A stretch of DNA of 64,000 nt, from positions 154,927 through 218,926 of the forward strand of contig NZ_NKJI01000011.1 in NCBI RefSeq assembly GCF_002277815.1, in the 5' to 3' direction. The DNA comes from Pseudomonas sp. ERMR1:02 (GTDB lineage: Bacteria > Pseudomonadota > Gammaproteobacteria > Pseudomonadales > Pseudomonadaceae). Below, piece by piece: positions 8,201 through 18,992 of this stretch; positions within the stretch are counted from its first letter, which is position 1, and every line of letters starts with the position of its first letter. The position numbers were made by a program, and so were the translations under genes. The notes under the pieces were generated by a model. It was given only the letters and a program-made list of their open reading frames with translations, was not told the origin of the DNA and ran no database searches.

Positions 8201-11200
8201 CGAGGCCATCTGTTCGAACAGTCGGGCGTCGGACAATGAGATATTGAGCTGACGCAGAAGTACCTGGCTGTGGGTCCACGACAGGTCGAACACCCGGTCG
8301 GCGAGGTGGCGGTCGCGGTATTTGTTGATCAGGTAGACGCAGTCATCACGGCTGTCGGCGACACCGGTGACCAGGTCGATGGTGGCCTGCTGGCCGGGTT
8401 GCAGGGTAATCCTGCAGCGAATCGCGACCACCGGATCGAGCACCGCGCCTGCGCTGCCTGACAAGCGCTGGCAATCGTCATCGAGAGCAGCTGGCGACAC
8501 AAGGCTGCGTCCTCGTCCGATGAAGCGGGCGCGATCGGTTTCGTACGAGATCGCATCGATGTCCGCGCCGTGTGCCGCCAGCAAATGGCACATCCACGGC
8601 GTCGGTTCATCGCAGGCCCTGGGGCGGCGGCTGCAGACAATGGCTTGAAGCTCAGGCAGTAATTCGGATTGCACGAACAGCTTGCTGAACGCCGGGTGCA
8701 TGGCGTCGTTGGCCGGGGATGTCAGCACGACTTCGGCATAGGTGGTGATCTCCAGTGTTTTGGCCGATGACGCTCGGTTTGTGACATGCAGGCGGCGCAG
8801 TTCGATGTCGTCTTCAGGTGAGACAACAATCTCCAGATGCGTGTCGAAATCCAGATTGCGCGCGCGGAACTCCGCACGGGAGTCGCTGAAGATCGCCTCG
8901 TGGCTTTCGGGTTGATGCAAAGTCGGTTGATGCGCAGCCGACCAGACCGTGTTGGTCTGGACATCGCGCAGGTAGCAGAACATCCCCCAGTTGTCTTGTG
9001 AAATGTCCTCCTGCCAACGGGTGACTGCCATGTCATTGCGGCGGCTGTATCCACCGCCACCGCTGGTCAGCATGACGTGGTAGCGACCGTTTGAGAGCAA
9101 CTGCACGGCCGGACGTTTGCGGCCTGGATCAGCGAACACTCGAAGCCCGGTGTCCTGGCCCTGGCCCATATCGCCGAGCACTGGCGACTGTGCGGTTTGC
9201 AGGTAGGGCGCGGCGGATTTGGGCACCCGCTCCTGCAACAGCAGCAGGGCTGATTGCAGCGCCGGGTCGGCCTCGAATCGCCGTTGCATGGGTTGATCGA
9301 GCAGGCGGCTGGTCAAGGCCAGCAGGCTCATGCCCTGGTGGTGAGCCATGAACGAACGGACCACAGCGATAGTCTGGCCGCGCGGCACGCGGGCCTCGGT
9401 GTAATCCAGCGCTTCATACATACCGAAACGCCCTGAGGAGCCTTGCTGGGCAAGGCGTTGCAGGTTTTTGCAGGCCGCCTCGGCATCGACCATCAACGCC
9501 AGGGCGCTGGCGTAGGGCGCTATCACGATGTCATCGCTCAGCCCGCGCTTGAGTCCCAGGGCCTGAACGCCGAAGGCGCGATATTGATAATTGAAGTGCG
9601 CATCGACGGTGTAGTAACCCGACTCCGAAACACCCCAGGGAATGCCCAGCCTGTTGCCATGTTCGATCTGCACCGCCACGGCTGCGCGGCAAGTCTGGTC
9701 CAGCAGGCTGCCGTCATAGTTGGGCATCACCAGCATGGGCATCAGGTATTCGAACATCGAGCCCGACCACGACAGCAGCGTCGGTACGCCAGCGTTCTCA
9801 CCCAGCAGCCTGCCCATGGTGAACCAGGCGCGTTGGGGGATTTGTCCTTGAGCGATGGCCACGAAACTGGTCAGCCGCACCTCGGATGCCAGCAGATCGT
9901 AGTAACCGCTGTCGAGCCTGCGCTCCTCGGCGTTGTAACCGATGACGAACAGGTCACGCTGGGTGTCGTACAGCAGCGAGAAGTCCATCTGCGCAAGCTT
10001 CGTTGCTAATAACGCCAGACGCTCCAGGGTCTCCAGGCGCTCGCCGGCAATACTGCGCACGCGCTCGATTTGAAGGTGATGGTCGGCTGCCCAGTCGGCG
10101 GGGTTCAGGCCTGCAATCTGACGCAAGGTGCAAGGTGGCGACTGAGGGGTAGCCAGGGGGCAGGGAGTTGAAAACGCTGCAGTTCTTCTGTCCAGTCGCT
10201 GCATTGACGGGTAAACGTTTCTCGCCAATAGAGGCTTTCCTCATCGGCGTGCGCTTGCAGGTTCGTGACCGTGATGAGAGCAGTGTGCAACAGCTCTGCC
10301 AGCGTCTCGGTGCTCGCGGGTTGCGAGACATCTTCAAGGCCTTTTCTCAGTTGTTCCAGGGTGTCTTCATCCACGCCAGAGGCGCGCTGGGCATCTGCAA
10401 GGATATCCAGGGTATCGCGCAGGCCCTTGATCACGGCAGGGCCGAACATCGGCGCGTCTGCAAGTTGCGCAATGCCGGCGCTCAAGGTCAACAGCAGACC
10501 CGCCAGGTTGCCGCTGTCGACGGTGGAAACGTAATGCGGGCGTAGCGGTTCGAGGGTCTGCGTGTCGTACCAGTTGTAGAAGTGCTGCCGATAGCGCTCC
10601 AGACCGTCCATGCTGTCCAGCGACGCGCCGAGCCGGTACAGCAACCGTTCAGTGCTCAAGTAAGCGAAATCGTGAGCGGCCAGGTGGGCGAGCAGGGACA
10701 TGCCCATATTGGTCGGCGAGGTGCGGTGGGCAATGGCGGGCCTGGGTTTTTCCTGCACGTTGTCCGGTGGCAGCCAGTGATCCTCGGGCCCGACGTATTG
10801 ATCGAAGAACGCCCAGGTCTTGCGCGCCAGCAACCGCAGAAAGCGCAATTGCTCCGTCGACGGAGCGAACACCGACTGCTCGGGTATCGAACTGAGCCGC
10901 CAGGCGATCCAGGGTCCAACCAACCACGACAGCAGCAGCGGACTGGCGATGGCCAGCGTCTGCGGATCGTCCGCCAGCAGGGTCAGTGAAACCAGTGCCG
11001 ACACCGGCGCGATCCACATCTGGCGATAGAGGCCGGACAGCCGGTTACCGGTGATGCGCTCCACCTCACGCGAGGGCTGCCATTGCAACAGCCGGCGTCT
11101 GCTGAAGCAGATTCGCCAGAGCGAGCGCAGGACCGCATCGACGCTGTAGAACATCTCGAAGGGCAGCCAGGCGAGCGTCAGACAAGCCCGGGCGAGGTCC

Positions 11201-13895
11201 TGTCCCAGATCACCCAGCAGCGCCCTGAGGAATTGTCCATAGGGCACATCGGCGGGGGCCTGCATCAGATCGGTTACCGCACGGAGCAACGGTTGAATCA
11301 CCAGCAACCCGATGACCGTAAGCGTCCAGTTCATTGGCTGACTGCTGGCAAACCAGGCCCATGCAAACATCAGCAATAGCGCCAGCGGTTCCAGGCTGCG
11401 TCGCAGATTGTCCAAAATCTTCCAGCGTGCCATGACGCTCAGCCTGTTGCGCACCCACTTGTCGTCGGCGTTGCGCGCCCATGGCAGTAGCCACGGCAGC
11501 AGTTGCCAGTCGCCGCGAATCCAGCGATGCCGTCGTTTGACATCGGCACCATAGCGCGAAGGGTATTGCTCGTAGACTTGCACATCACTGAGCAGGCCGG
11601 ATCGTGCATAACAGCCTTCGATCAAGTCATGGCTGAGAATCTGGTTATCCGGCAGGCAACCTTCCAGGGCGCAGGTAAACGCATCCACGTCGTAGATGCC
11701 CTTGCCGATGAACGAGCCTTGCTGGAACAGGTCCTGGTAAACGTCCGACACCGCCCGAGTGTACGGATCGACTCCCGCGTCGCTGCCAAACAGTCTGGCG
11801 TAAGTCGAGCGGGTGGCGCTGGTCAGGCTGATACCCACTCGCGGTTGCAGCACCGCGTAGCCGGAAACGATCTGCTCGCCAGCACTGTCGAACAACGGAC
11901 GATTCAACGGGTGCATCATGGCCGCCACGCATTGGCGAGCGACGTCACGCGGCAGCAGGGTGTCGGTGTCCAGCGTAATTACGTAACGCACCCCGCGTAA
12001 CGGCGTGAGGTCGCCGACGATGGCGTCGAAACGCTCCTGACCACTGCCGCGCAACAGGGCATTGAGTTCAATCAGCTTGCCGCGTTTGCGCTCGTGGCCC
12101 ATCCACACGCGTTCGCTCGCGTTCCATCGGCGCGGCCGATGCAACAGAAAGAATCGGTCGCTCAATCCGTCCGCGTACTTTTGATTGAGCAGGGTGATTG
12201 CGCGGGAGGCGTGAGTGAGCAGCTCGGCGTCTTGCGGCTGAATCTCCTCAGACGCATCCAGAAAATCGCTGAGCAATGCGAAATACAGATTGCTGTCGCG
12301 GTTGGCGAGAAAACGAACTTCAAGGCCTTCCACCAGTTCGTCCACATCGGCAAGGCTTGCGATCAGTGTCGGGATCACTACCAGGCTTCGCCCGTCGTCG
12401 GGAATACCGCTGGCGAAATCCATTTTCGGTAGCGTCGTCGGCAACATACTGAGCGTCACCAACCAGTTGATCAGGCTGATTGCCAGGCGGCTGGTCATGA
12501 TCAAACATGGAATCGCCAACACTAGAAACGCCACATCGGATATCCCGTCGCGCCGCGCAGAGGCCAGAAGCGGCCAGGCGAAGATGAGCGTCAGAAAAGC
12601 CACCGGCGCCAGATAGAAAATCAGCGGCGACTGCTGCAACAACCGTTTCCAGCGCTCATGAAGCGGCACCCGTGCGTTGATACGTCGCTCCAGCGTCGGC
12701 AGCCCGGCGCTGATGAGGTAATACCCGACGTGACGGGCCAGCAATTGGCAGGAGACTGAGTCCGTTGCGGCGGTGGCGAGATTGATCGCGACACGGGCGA
12801 CCTGGATTTCCGAATGTTTGGGGCTGCGTCGGGCAAGGCGTTCAATGACATGCCGGTAGCTGTCACGAGTGCTGAAATCCATCGCCCGGTAAATCGCCGC
12901 CGGGTCTTCACTGAGAATCTGTTCGACATGGCTCATCGACTCGACGAACGTACGCCAGTCTGTGGCGGACAAGAGCCGCAAGCTGCCGATGCTGTTGCTG
13001 ATGGACACCTGATCCGCAGCCTGTTGTTGCGCATCGAGCTGGACCTGGCGTTCGATGCTGGAACCTGATTCACCGAGCATCTGCTCGATCCAGTTCAGCG
13101 GCAGCGCCAGGGCTGCGCTTTGGCCCTGCAGGCGGCGGGTGAATTCGGCGACAAAGGCCGGGGTCATCGGCGGCGCGGAGCGGGCCATGTCGGCAACGGT
13201 CAGCACCACGCTTTTGATGTCTCGTTCCGAGGTTTCAATCAACCGCTCGGCCCAGTCATCGGCCAGGTTTCGATCATCGGAGTTGGCCATCACCCGCGAA
13301 GCCACGCGCCGCAGGTTTCGATCAACGCCAGACGCAACATGATCGGTATCGCCCACAGTTCGCCCAGCGCCAGTGGCATCACTGTCTGATAGGAAACAAT
13401 GAAGCGGCTCAGACTTTGCTCATCCACACGACCGTCACCATGGGAGATGGTCTCCAGAGCGATGTCATAGACTCGAGGCAACCCGGCCGACGGGCCGTTG
13501 ATCAGGCGTGGCAACTCCCGGCTATAGCCTTTGGGCAGGTGCGTTCTGGCGGTGCGAATGTGGTCCTCGACCAGAAAGTAGTTGTCCAGCAACCATTCCG
13601 CTGCCGGCGTCACCGCTCGACTGGATAATTGCGCGCTGACCAGCGCCGTGCAGCTGCGTTTTAGCAGTTGCTCGTTGTCATCGAGCCTGCGCAGCATTGA
13701 GTCCCGTGCGGACAACGCGCTCAGGCGGTGCTGCCCGGCCAGGGCGATGCCGTGACTGGCCATCTGATCGGCACTGAAAAGCTCCGAGCGCAAGATCGGC
13801 TCGTATTCGTATCGGGGTTGGGAAAACTGACCTGTTCGCCAAAAGCCGGACGAGCGGGAAAACACCCTCTTTATGCGTGTCCATATGCTGTTCAT
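5246..13895 (-). CDS. ndvB: Cyclic beta-1,2-glucan synthase, very large (frameshifted as sequenced)
   Basis: The frame is broken five times, near 13317, 10105-10160, 8120, 8010 and 7970. Adding one base at each (mostly a G or A in a short run) restores a 2,884-residue protein, close to the about 2,830 residues of rhizobial NdvB/ChvB. In order: an N-terminal region; membrane helices (about 430-500); a glycosyltransferase domain with the D-T-D-T motif (TLDTDTLLPRD) and RHRWIRGDWQ; more membrane helices; then two long GH94/GH36-associated repeats ending in a phosphorylase-like part with GSGDWNDGMNR. The enzyme makes, elongates and cyclises beta-1,2-glucan in the inner membrane; the product goes to the periplasm and serves in osmoadaptation and host contact. 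ATG 13895 has AGGA five bases upstream. Confidence 0.9.
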
Positions 13896-14074
13896 AAAGT
13901 CCTGAGCCTGAAACGCACGAGTTCAATTGCGCGCATTTTGAGAGGTGCGCCAACGCATTGCGCCAGCACCGAGCAGCGCCTTTAGGACGTAGCTTTTCAG
14001 CCTTGAGTGTGAAGACCTGGAGGGCTGGTCGTCTGTTCGCTGGCGAACATAGCCAGCGTTCTTTGGCCCTCATC

Positions 14075-14101
14075 CTGTAGGAGCGAGCCGGCTCGCGAAA
14101 A
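14075..14101. repeat. REP element, 'TAGGAGCGAGC' family
   Basis: A GTAGGAGCGAGCCGGCTCGCGAAA unit contains the dyad CGAGCCGGCTCG. It and the copy at 14332 share the same extension GACAACGCGATCATTC. It lies in the 13896-14379 gap, where I see only repeats and no gene. Confidence 0.8.
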
Positions 14102-14167
14102 ACGGATGGACAACGCGATCATTCAATGTGGATTTGGAGGGGGCGCGTGCCCACGGTTCTCTGTCGC

Positions 14168-14304
14168 TGATCGTTCCCATGCTCTGCGTGGGAATGCCGC
14201 CAGGGACGCTCCGCGTTCCGCTGACGACGCAAGACTTGAGCCCTGCGCAATGGTGACGCGGAGCGTCACGGGATGCATTCCCACGCAGAGCGTGGGAACG
14301 ATCA
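14168..14304. repeat. Long inverted repeat of the 'CGTTCCCACGCTCTGCGTGGGAA' family
   Basis: Two 30-bp arms, starting TGATCGTTCCCA and ending TGGGAACGATCA, lie head to head around about 75 bp of spacer. The spacer holds a second dyad of 'GACGCTCCGCGT' type. Each arm is itself palindromic. This is a dispersed intergenic repeat common in fluorescent pseudomonads and could fold into a long RNA or DNA hairpin. Confidence 0.75.
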
Positions 14305-14331
14305 GGGTCCCCTGGTTCACCGCAGATCAAA

Positions 14332-14390
14332 CTGTAGGAGCGAGCCTGCTCGCGAAAAACGACCAGACAACGCGATCATTCAGACAGCGC
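14332..14390. repeat. REP element, 'TAGGAGCGAGC' family, with extension
   Basis: CTGTAGGAGCGAGCCTGCTCGCGAAAA is followed by the conserved tail GACAACGCGATCATTCAGACAGC. The tail overlaps the last codons and stop of the LysR fragment on the minus strand (TGA at 14380-14382). Confidence 0.8.
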
Positions 14391-14780
14391 TGCCGCCACC
14401 GGCCACTTCCTGTTCCAGCCAGTCAAGGAACTCGCTAAAGCCGCTTGAGCGCTTCACCCGCTTTGGATAGACCAGCGTGTAACGTCCGCCGGTAACGATG
14501 CTGCCTGAATGCACTCGCACCAGTTGCTGTGTGAGCAGCTCATCGCGGGTGAGAACGGCGTCGACCAGCGCGATGCCCTGGCCACATTTCACGGCGACGA
14601 TGGCGGACTCCAGCGTATCGAACGTCAGATGAGCGTTGTCAGGCCCGGTTGAACCCGGGTAGTACTCTTCCCAGCGGCGCCAGTCCAGGCGATCCATGCT
14701 CGCATCCACGAGTCGTGCGGTCTTGAGTACCTCTTGCGGGGTGGTCCCGGCGAGCAATGACGGTGAGCACACTGGTATCA
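14380..14780 (-). pseudogene. LysR-type regulator, C-terminal fragment
   Basis: About 133 residues match the second half of a LysR substrate-binding domain of the GcvA type: E-L-I-P-V-C-S-P-S-L-L-A at the start, W-R-R-W-E-E-Y as a typical loop, and a late GGRYTLVYPKR strand followed by FSEFLDWLEQEV. The helix-turn-helix and first half of the effector domain are missing. Further upstream the frame runs into the antisense of the neighbouring oxidoreductase, so the sequence changes abruptly at about 14780. Before the break it was presumably the divergent regulator of that oxidoreductase operon. It cannot bind DNA in this form. Confidence 0.75.
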
Positions 14781-14784
14781 ATTC

Positions 14785-16035
14785 ATGGGTTGTGCGTGCG
14801 CGTACTACCTTGGCAAAGCGGGTGCGAAGGTTCTGCTCCTCGAAAAAAGCATGCTTGCAGGTCAGCAATCGTCACGTGCGTGGGGTTTTGTGCGCCAGCA
14901 ATCGCGTGACGAAGCGGAAGTGCCGCTGATGCAAGCTAGCATCGGGATCTGGCGCTCGCTGGAACACGAACTGCAGACTGACCTTGGGTGGCGCAACGAC
15001 GGCTGCCTTTTCGTCGCGGGAAATGAAGCCGAACGTGATGGATACGGATCGTGGCTGAGCGTCGCGCGCAGCTTTTCAGTCGATACCGTGATGTTGTCGC
15101 CGCGTGAAGTGGCAAAAAAACTGCCGGGTTACGCCGTGCCGCAAATGGGTGGCCTGTATACCGCCAGCGATGGTCAGGCGGAGCCCACGCTCGTGGCCCG
15201 CGCCTTCGCGATGCGTGCCCGTGAGTTCGGCGCGCACATCGTCGAACAGTGTGGTGCCACGGGCATCGACGTCGCCGCCGGCCAGGTGGTGGGTGTTGAA
15301 ACCGAGCGGGGTTACGTGAGGGCTAAAACCGTGGTGTGCGCCGCTGGCGTCACAACGTTCCGCCTACTGAAGATGCTCGGCATCTCCCTGCCGCAGCAGC
15401 TGGTCAGGGGAACCGTGGCGCGCACCACGTCGGGTCCGACGCTGAGCGGCATATCGACGATCGCCAACGGCGTGGGTTTCCGGCAAAGGCTGGACGGCAG
15501 CTTCAACATCGCCGACGACGCCCATGTCGACGTCGATATGACGCTGGGCCATCTGCGCGCACTGCATTGGTATGCGCCGTCGCTGTGGGCACACCGCAAA
15601 TCGTTTCGCTTCAACCTGAACGGTGCGTGCCTGACGGATCTGCGCCAGCGCATGCCATGGTCGGAATCGTCGCGGCTAGGCGCGGGGATTCACCAGCGCA
15701 ATCCGCTCATCCCACCCAATGACAAAGGTCTGGGCACGGCCATGCGCGCGCTCAAGGCCGCGTTCCCCGGGCAAGTGAACACGCAGATTGCCGACCGCTG
15801 GGCAGGCGCTATCGATGTCTTGCCGGACGGCATTCCCGTCATCGATGCACAAACGTCGCCGCGCGGCCTGGCCATCGCCACCGGGTTCTGCGGCCACGGC
15901 TTTGCCATGGGCCCGATCGTGGGCAAAACCCTGGCTGACTGGATCGACTCCGGCGATCCGGGACTGGATATGCGCCAGCTGCGTCTGTCGCGATTCGCCG
16001 AGGGCGACGTCAAGCCGCCTTCATCGCTGTTCTAG
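14785..16035 (+). pseudogene. DadA-like FAD-dependent amino acid/amine oxidoreductase, 5'-truncated
   Basis: The first usable ATG (14785) opens with MGCACAYYLGKAGAKVLLLE, which is the middle of an FAD Rossmann fold: only the last glycine of G-x-G-x-x-G is present and the first beta-strand is absent. The remaining 416 residues are a full DAO-type body, with a late A-T-G-F-C-G-H-G-F-A-M-G-P motif that contacts FAD. About 20 N-terminal residues appear lost at the same junction that cut the divergent LysR gene, so FAD binding is doubtful. Context with an HcnB-like subunit suggests it was the catalytic subunit of an opine- or imino-acid-type dehydrogenase. Confidence 0.75.
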
Positions 16036-16099
16036 TCGACACCTGCATGCCAAAGCTCGCGCGTCCGCTCTCAAGCGCATACATCTCGGGGGAAACACG

Positions 16100-17743
16100 G
16101 TGACCACACAAGACATCTACTACGATCCCGCCTCGGTGGCAGGCAAAGCGCCGCCGATCAGCGACGAGACTGACATTCTCATCGTCGGCGCGGGTCCGGC
16201 GGGACTCGCTGCCGCATTGGCCGCCGCCGGGCATGGCCTGCGCGTCACACTGGTGGACGAAAATCCGGTCCCCATCGAAACCATGGGCGAAGAGGTGCCG
16301 CTGCATTTCGGCGGGAGAATGGGCGCTGCGGTTTCCAACCACAACAGCGTGCTGCAATCGCTTCTCGACGCTCGCCCGCAGATCGCCGAGGCCCTGGAAG
16401 CCGGTGTCGACGTGCGGCTCGGCACGGCGGTCTGGGGCTGTTTGCACAACAACCCACCGCGACGTGGATCAAGGGCGCCGTTGCTGGCCTCGCCGATGAA
16501 AAAACGCCTGGCTGCTGCGCTTCAAGCAGGTGATCGTCGCCGCTGGAAGGCGGGACATGGGCCTCGCGTTTGACGGTTGGCATCGCCCCGGCGTGATGGG
16601 CGTCAGCGCAGCTAATAGACTTGCGACCCTTTACGAGGCGCTGGAAAGCAAGCACGCCGTGCTGGTCGGTAGCGATACGCAAGCGCTAGCGTCGGCCCAT
16701 GCGTTGATCGGCAAGGGCGTGCACATCGCTGCAATCATTGAACAGGCCGGGCAGGTGACTGGCGATTCAGCGTTGCTTGGCTCGCTCGTCGAGCAAGGCG
16801 CTCAGGTATTGACGGGGCATGTCGTTCGCGAGGCGGCCGGGGATGCATTCGGCGTCAAGCGCATTACCGCTGTTGCTGTCGATGCGGCGGGCGCCCCGTG
16901 CACGGGTCCTTGAAGGAGATCGAATGCGACACGGTGCTGCTTGGCGTGGCCGCCATTCCCGCGATCGAACTGGTCGAGGCGGCGGGTTGTAGCACGACGT
17001 TCAAGGCCGACCGCGGTGGTCACGTTCCCGACACGGACTCTGCACAGCGCACGTCGTTGCCGTTCGTTTTGGTTGCCGGCGACTGCGCTGGTGTCTGGGC
17101 GTCGAAAAGCCTCGATGACAACATTGCCCGGCGCGAAGGCCGGATCGCTGCGCAAACTGCGCTCGCCGCGCTGGGTGTCGACATCGCTCAGAACGACACA
17201 GCGCCTGTCCCCGACGAGCCCGTCTGCGATATTGCCGCCAGTCGCGCTGCCTGGGTGCGCGCGTCCACCGTTCATGCACAGAACCAACCGTTCGTTTGCC
17301 TGTGCGAAGAGGTGACGGCCAGCGAAATTCTGGGACTCCAGCCGCCGCGCTACCTCGGCTGGACACCCGCCGATGCGGGGTCGCAAAGCGCGATGCAAAA
17401 CGGCTCGCCCAACCCGGACGTGACGAAGCGGCTGACGCGGGCCTGCATGGGCCCATGCCAGGGACGCCGTTGCCGCGAACAGGTGGCGGCCTTGCTCGGC
17501 ATCGGTGCCGGCTTGAGTGTGGAGGACATTGCGCTGGCCTCGTTTCGTCCGCCGGTCCGCCCGTTGTCACTGCAACAGGCGGGACAGATCGAGGAAACAC
17601 CGCAGATGCGCAGCCGCTGGGATGCCTGGTTTGACATGCCGTCGCAGTGGACACCGTTCTGGCTGTGCACCGGGCAGCAGACCGTCGCCAAGCACCCGCA
17701 AGACACCGCCCGTCACATCAACCCGCCGCATAACGAGGGCTGA
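16100..17743 (+). CDS. HcnB/OoxA-like FAD/NAD(P)-binding oxidoreductase subunit with BFD-like [2Fe-2S] domain (frameshifted as sequenced)
   Basis: Frame breaks near 16438, 16499-16504 (A run) and 16894-16897 (C run) are each repaired by one added base, giving 548 residues from GTG 16100, which has GGGGGAAA upstream. The N-terminal Rossmann motif is GAGPAGLAAA (about residues 29-38); a central pyridine nucleotide-disulfide-type domain follows. The C-terminus holds a BFD-like cluster: C-L-C-E-E-V and C-M-G-P-C-Q-G-R-R-C. This layout is that of the alpha subunits of octopine/nopaline oxidases and hydrogen cyanide synthase, which pass electrons from an amino acid substrate. The small HcnA-type ferredoxin-like subunit is not found beside it. 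Confidence 0.8.
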
Positions 17744-17747
17744 CACC

Positions 17748-18917
17748 ATGCAGGGACTCAAGAAGTCGTCCACTAAAGCGTCCGTCGTCATCGTCGGTGG
17801 CGGCGTGACCGGATTGAGCGCCGCCTGGTGGCTGGCACGCGATGGCGTCGATGTGCTGGTGCTCGAAGCAGGCTTGATTGGCTGGGGCGCCTCTGGCCGA
17901 AATGGAGGCGGGTGCTCGCATCACCACAGTCCGCTGTTTGTCGAAGAACAGCGGCTCTGGCCGATGATGGACGAATTGCTCGGTTATCCGACCGAGTATC
18001 GCCCGGACCGCATCAGTATCGACCTCACCGAACACCAGGTTTCACTCGATAAAAAAGTCGTGGACGAAGCTGCTTACTATGGGTTACGCGTCGATCTTCT
18101 GGACCCTCGGCAGGTTCAGGAACTCGTGCCCTTCGCTGGCGATAACGTGCTGGCGGGCTTCTACTACCATTTCGGCGGCCACGCCAATCCGCACCGCACC
18201 CTGCAAGCCTATGCGTGGGCGCTGCAAAACCTCGGAGGTCGGGTTCTCGAATACACCCCTGTCGTCGAAATCGTCCGCCAAGGCGACCGGGTGACTGGGG
18301 TGCGCACTGCGCAAGGCCTGATCGCCTGCGACCACCTAGTGATTGCCGCTGGCCCGCATACCGGTGAACTGGCCGCCCAACTCGGCGTAGACATTGCGCT
18401 GGTTACCGCACGCGCCGAGATGATCGTGACCGAACCGCTACCGTTGCTTGAAGTCGGCGGTGTGGATGGCAATGGTTTGTATGGCCGGCAAACCCTGCGC
18501 GGCAACCTGGCGTATGGTGGCGGTCCGCATGAATGGGTCGATCTCGCGGATCTGCGCGGCACCCGTGCGCAGTCGACGCCCCTGCAATGCAATATCGCAA
18601 AACGACTCGCCGAACTGTTCCCCAAGGTCGCTCACAAGCGCGTGATTCGCAGTTGGGCGGGGTTCATCGAAAACACGCCGGACGGCCGTCCCGTTATCGA
18701 TCGTCCTGCCGCGCTGGATAACGTCACCGTCGCGACTATGTCCGGAGTCGGCTTCGGACTCTCGCCGGCGAGCGGTCATGCCATTCGCGATCTGGTTGTC
18801 GACGGCACGTGCAGTTTCGCCGATCTTTCTACCTTCTCGCTTTCACGTTTCGCGGCCCTCGAGCCAGACTGGCAAGCCATCCAGGGATGGCTGCCGTTAC
18901 CCGCAACCGGGGCGTAA
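17748..18917 (+). CDS. DadA-like FAD-dependent oxidoreductase
   Basis: An intact 389-residue protein from ATG 17748, four bases after the preceding stop. The FAD site VVIVGGGVTGLSAAW lies at residues 13-27 and an acidic residue ends the second beta strand (VLVLEAG). A glycine- and histidine-rich segment GRNGGGCSHHH follows, and the C-terminal S-G-V-G-F-G-L-S-P-A-S-G motif contacts the flavin. The family (glycine/D-amino acid oxidases) removes hydrogen from an amine carbon. It is the second such enzyme in this operon, so the cluster probably handles a secondary amine or opine in two oxidation steps. The substrate is not known. Confidence 0.82.
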   Translation: MQGLKKSSTKASVVIVGGGVTGLSAAWWLARDGVDVLVLEAGLIGWGASGRNGGGCSHHHSPLFVEEQRLWPMMDELLGYPTEYRPDRISIDLTEHQVSLDKKVVDEAAYYGLRVDLLDPRQVQELVPFAGDNVLAGFYYHFGGHANPHRTLQAYAWALQNLGGRVLEYTPVVEIVRQGDRVTGVRTAQGLIACDHLVIAAGPHTGELAAQLGVDIALVTARAEMIVTEPLPLLEVGGVDGNGLYGRQTLRGNLAYGGGPHEWVDLADLRGTRAQSTPLQCNIAKRLAELFPKVAHKRVIRSWAGFIENTPDGRPVIDRPAALDNVTVATMSGVGFGLSPASGHAIRDLVVDGTCSFADLSTFSLSRFAALEPDWQAIQGWLPLPATGA

Positions 18918-18992
18918 AAGTTGTATTGAGTCGATACATGCAGTTGAACCGTTCTATTGGCAACAATCCTCCAGAACAAGAAAGGATCGATC

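Noticed and set aside
16036..16099. Missing HcnA-like small ferredoxin subunit between the oxidoreductase genes
   Set aside because: The 64-bp gap is too short and contains no cysteine-rich frame.
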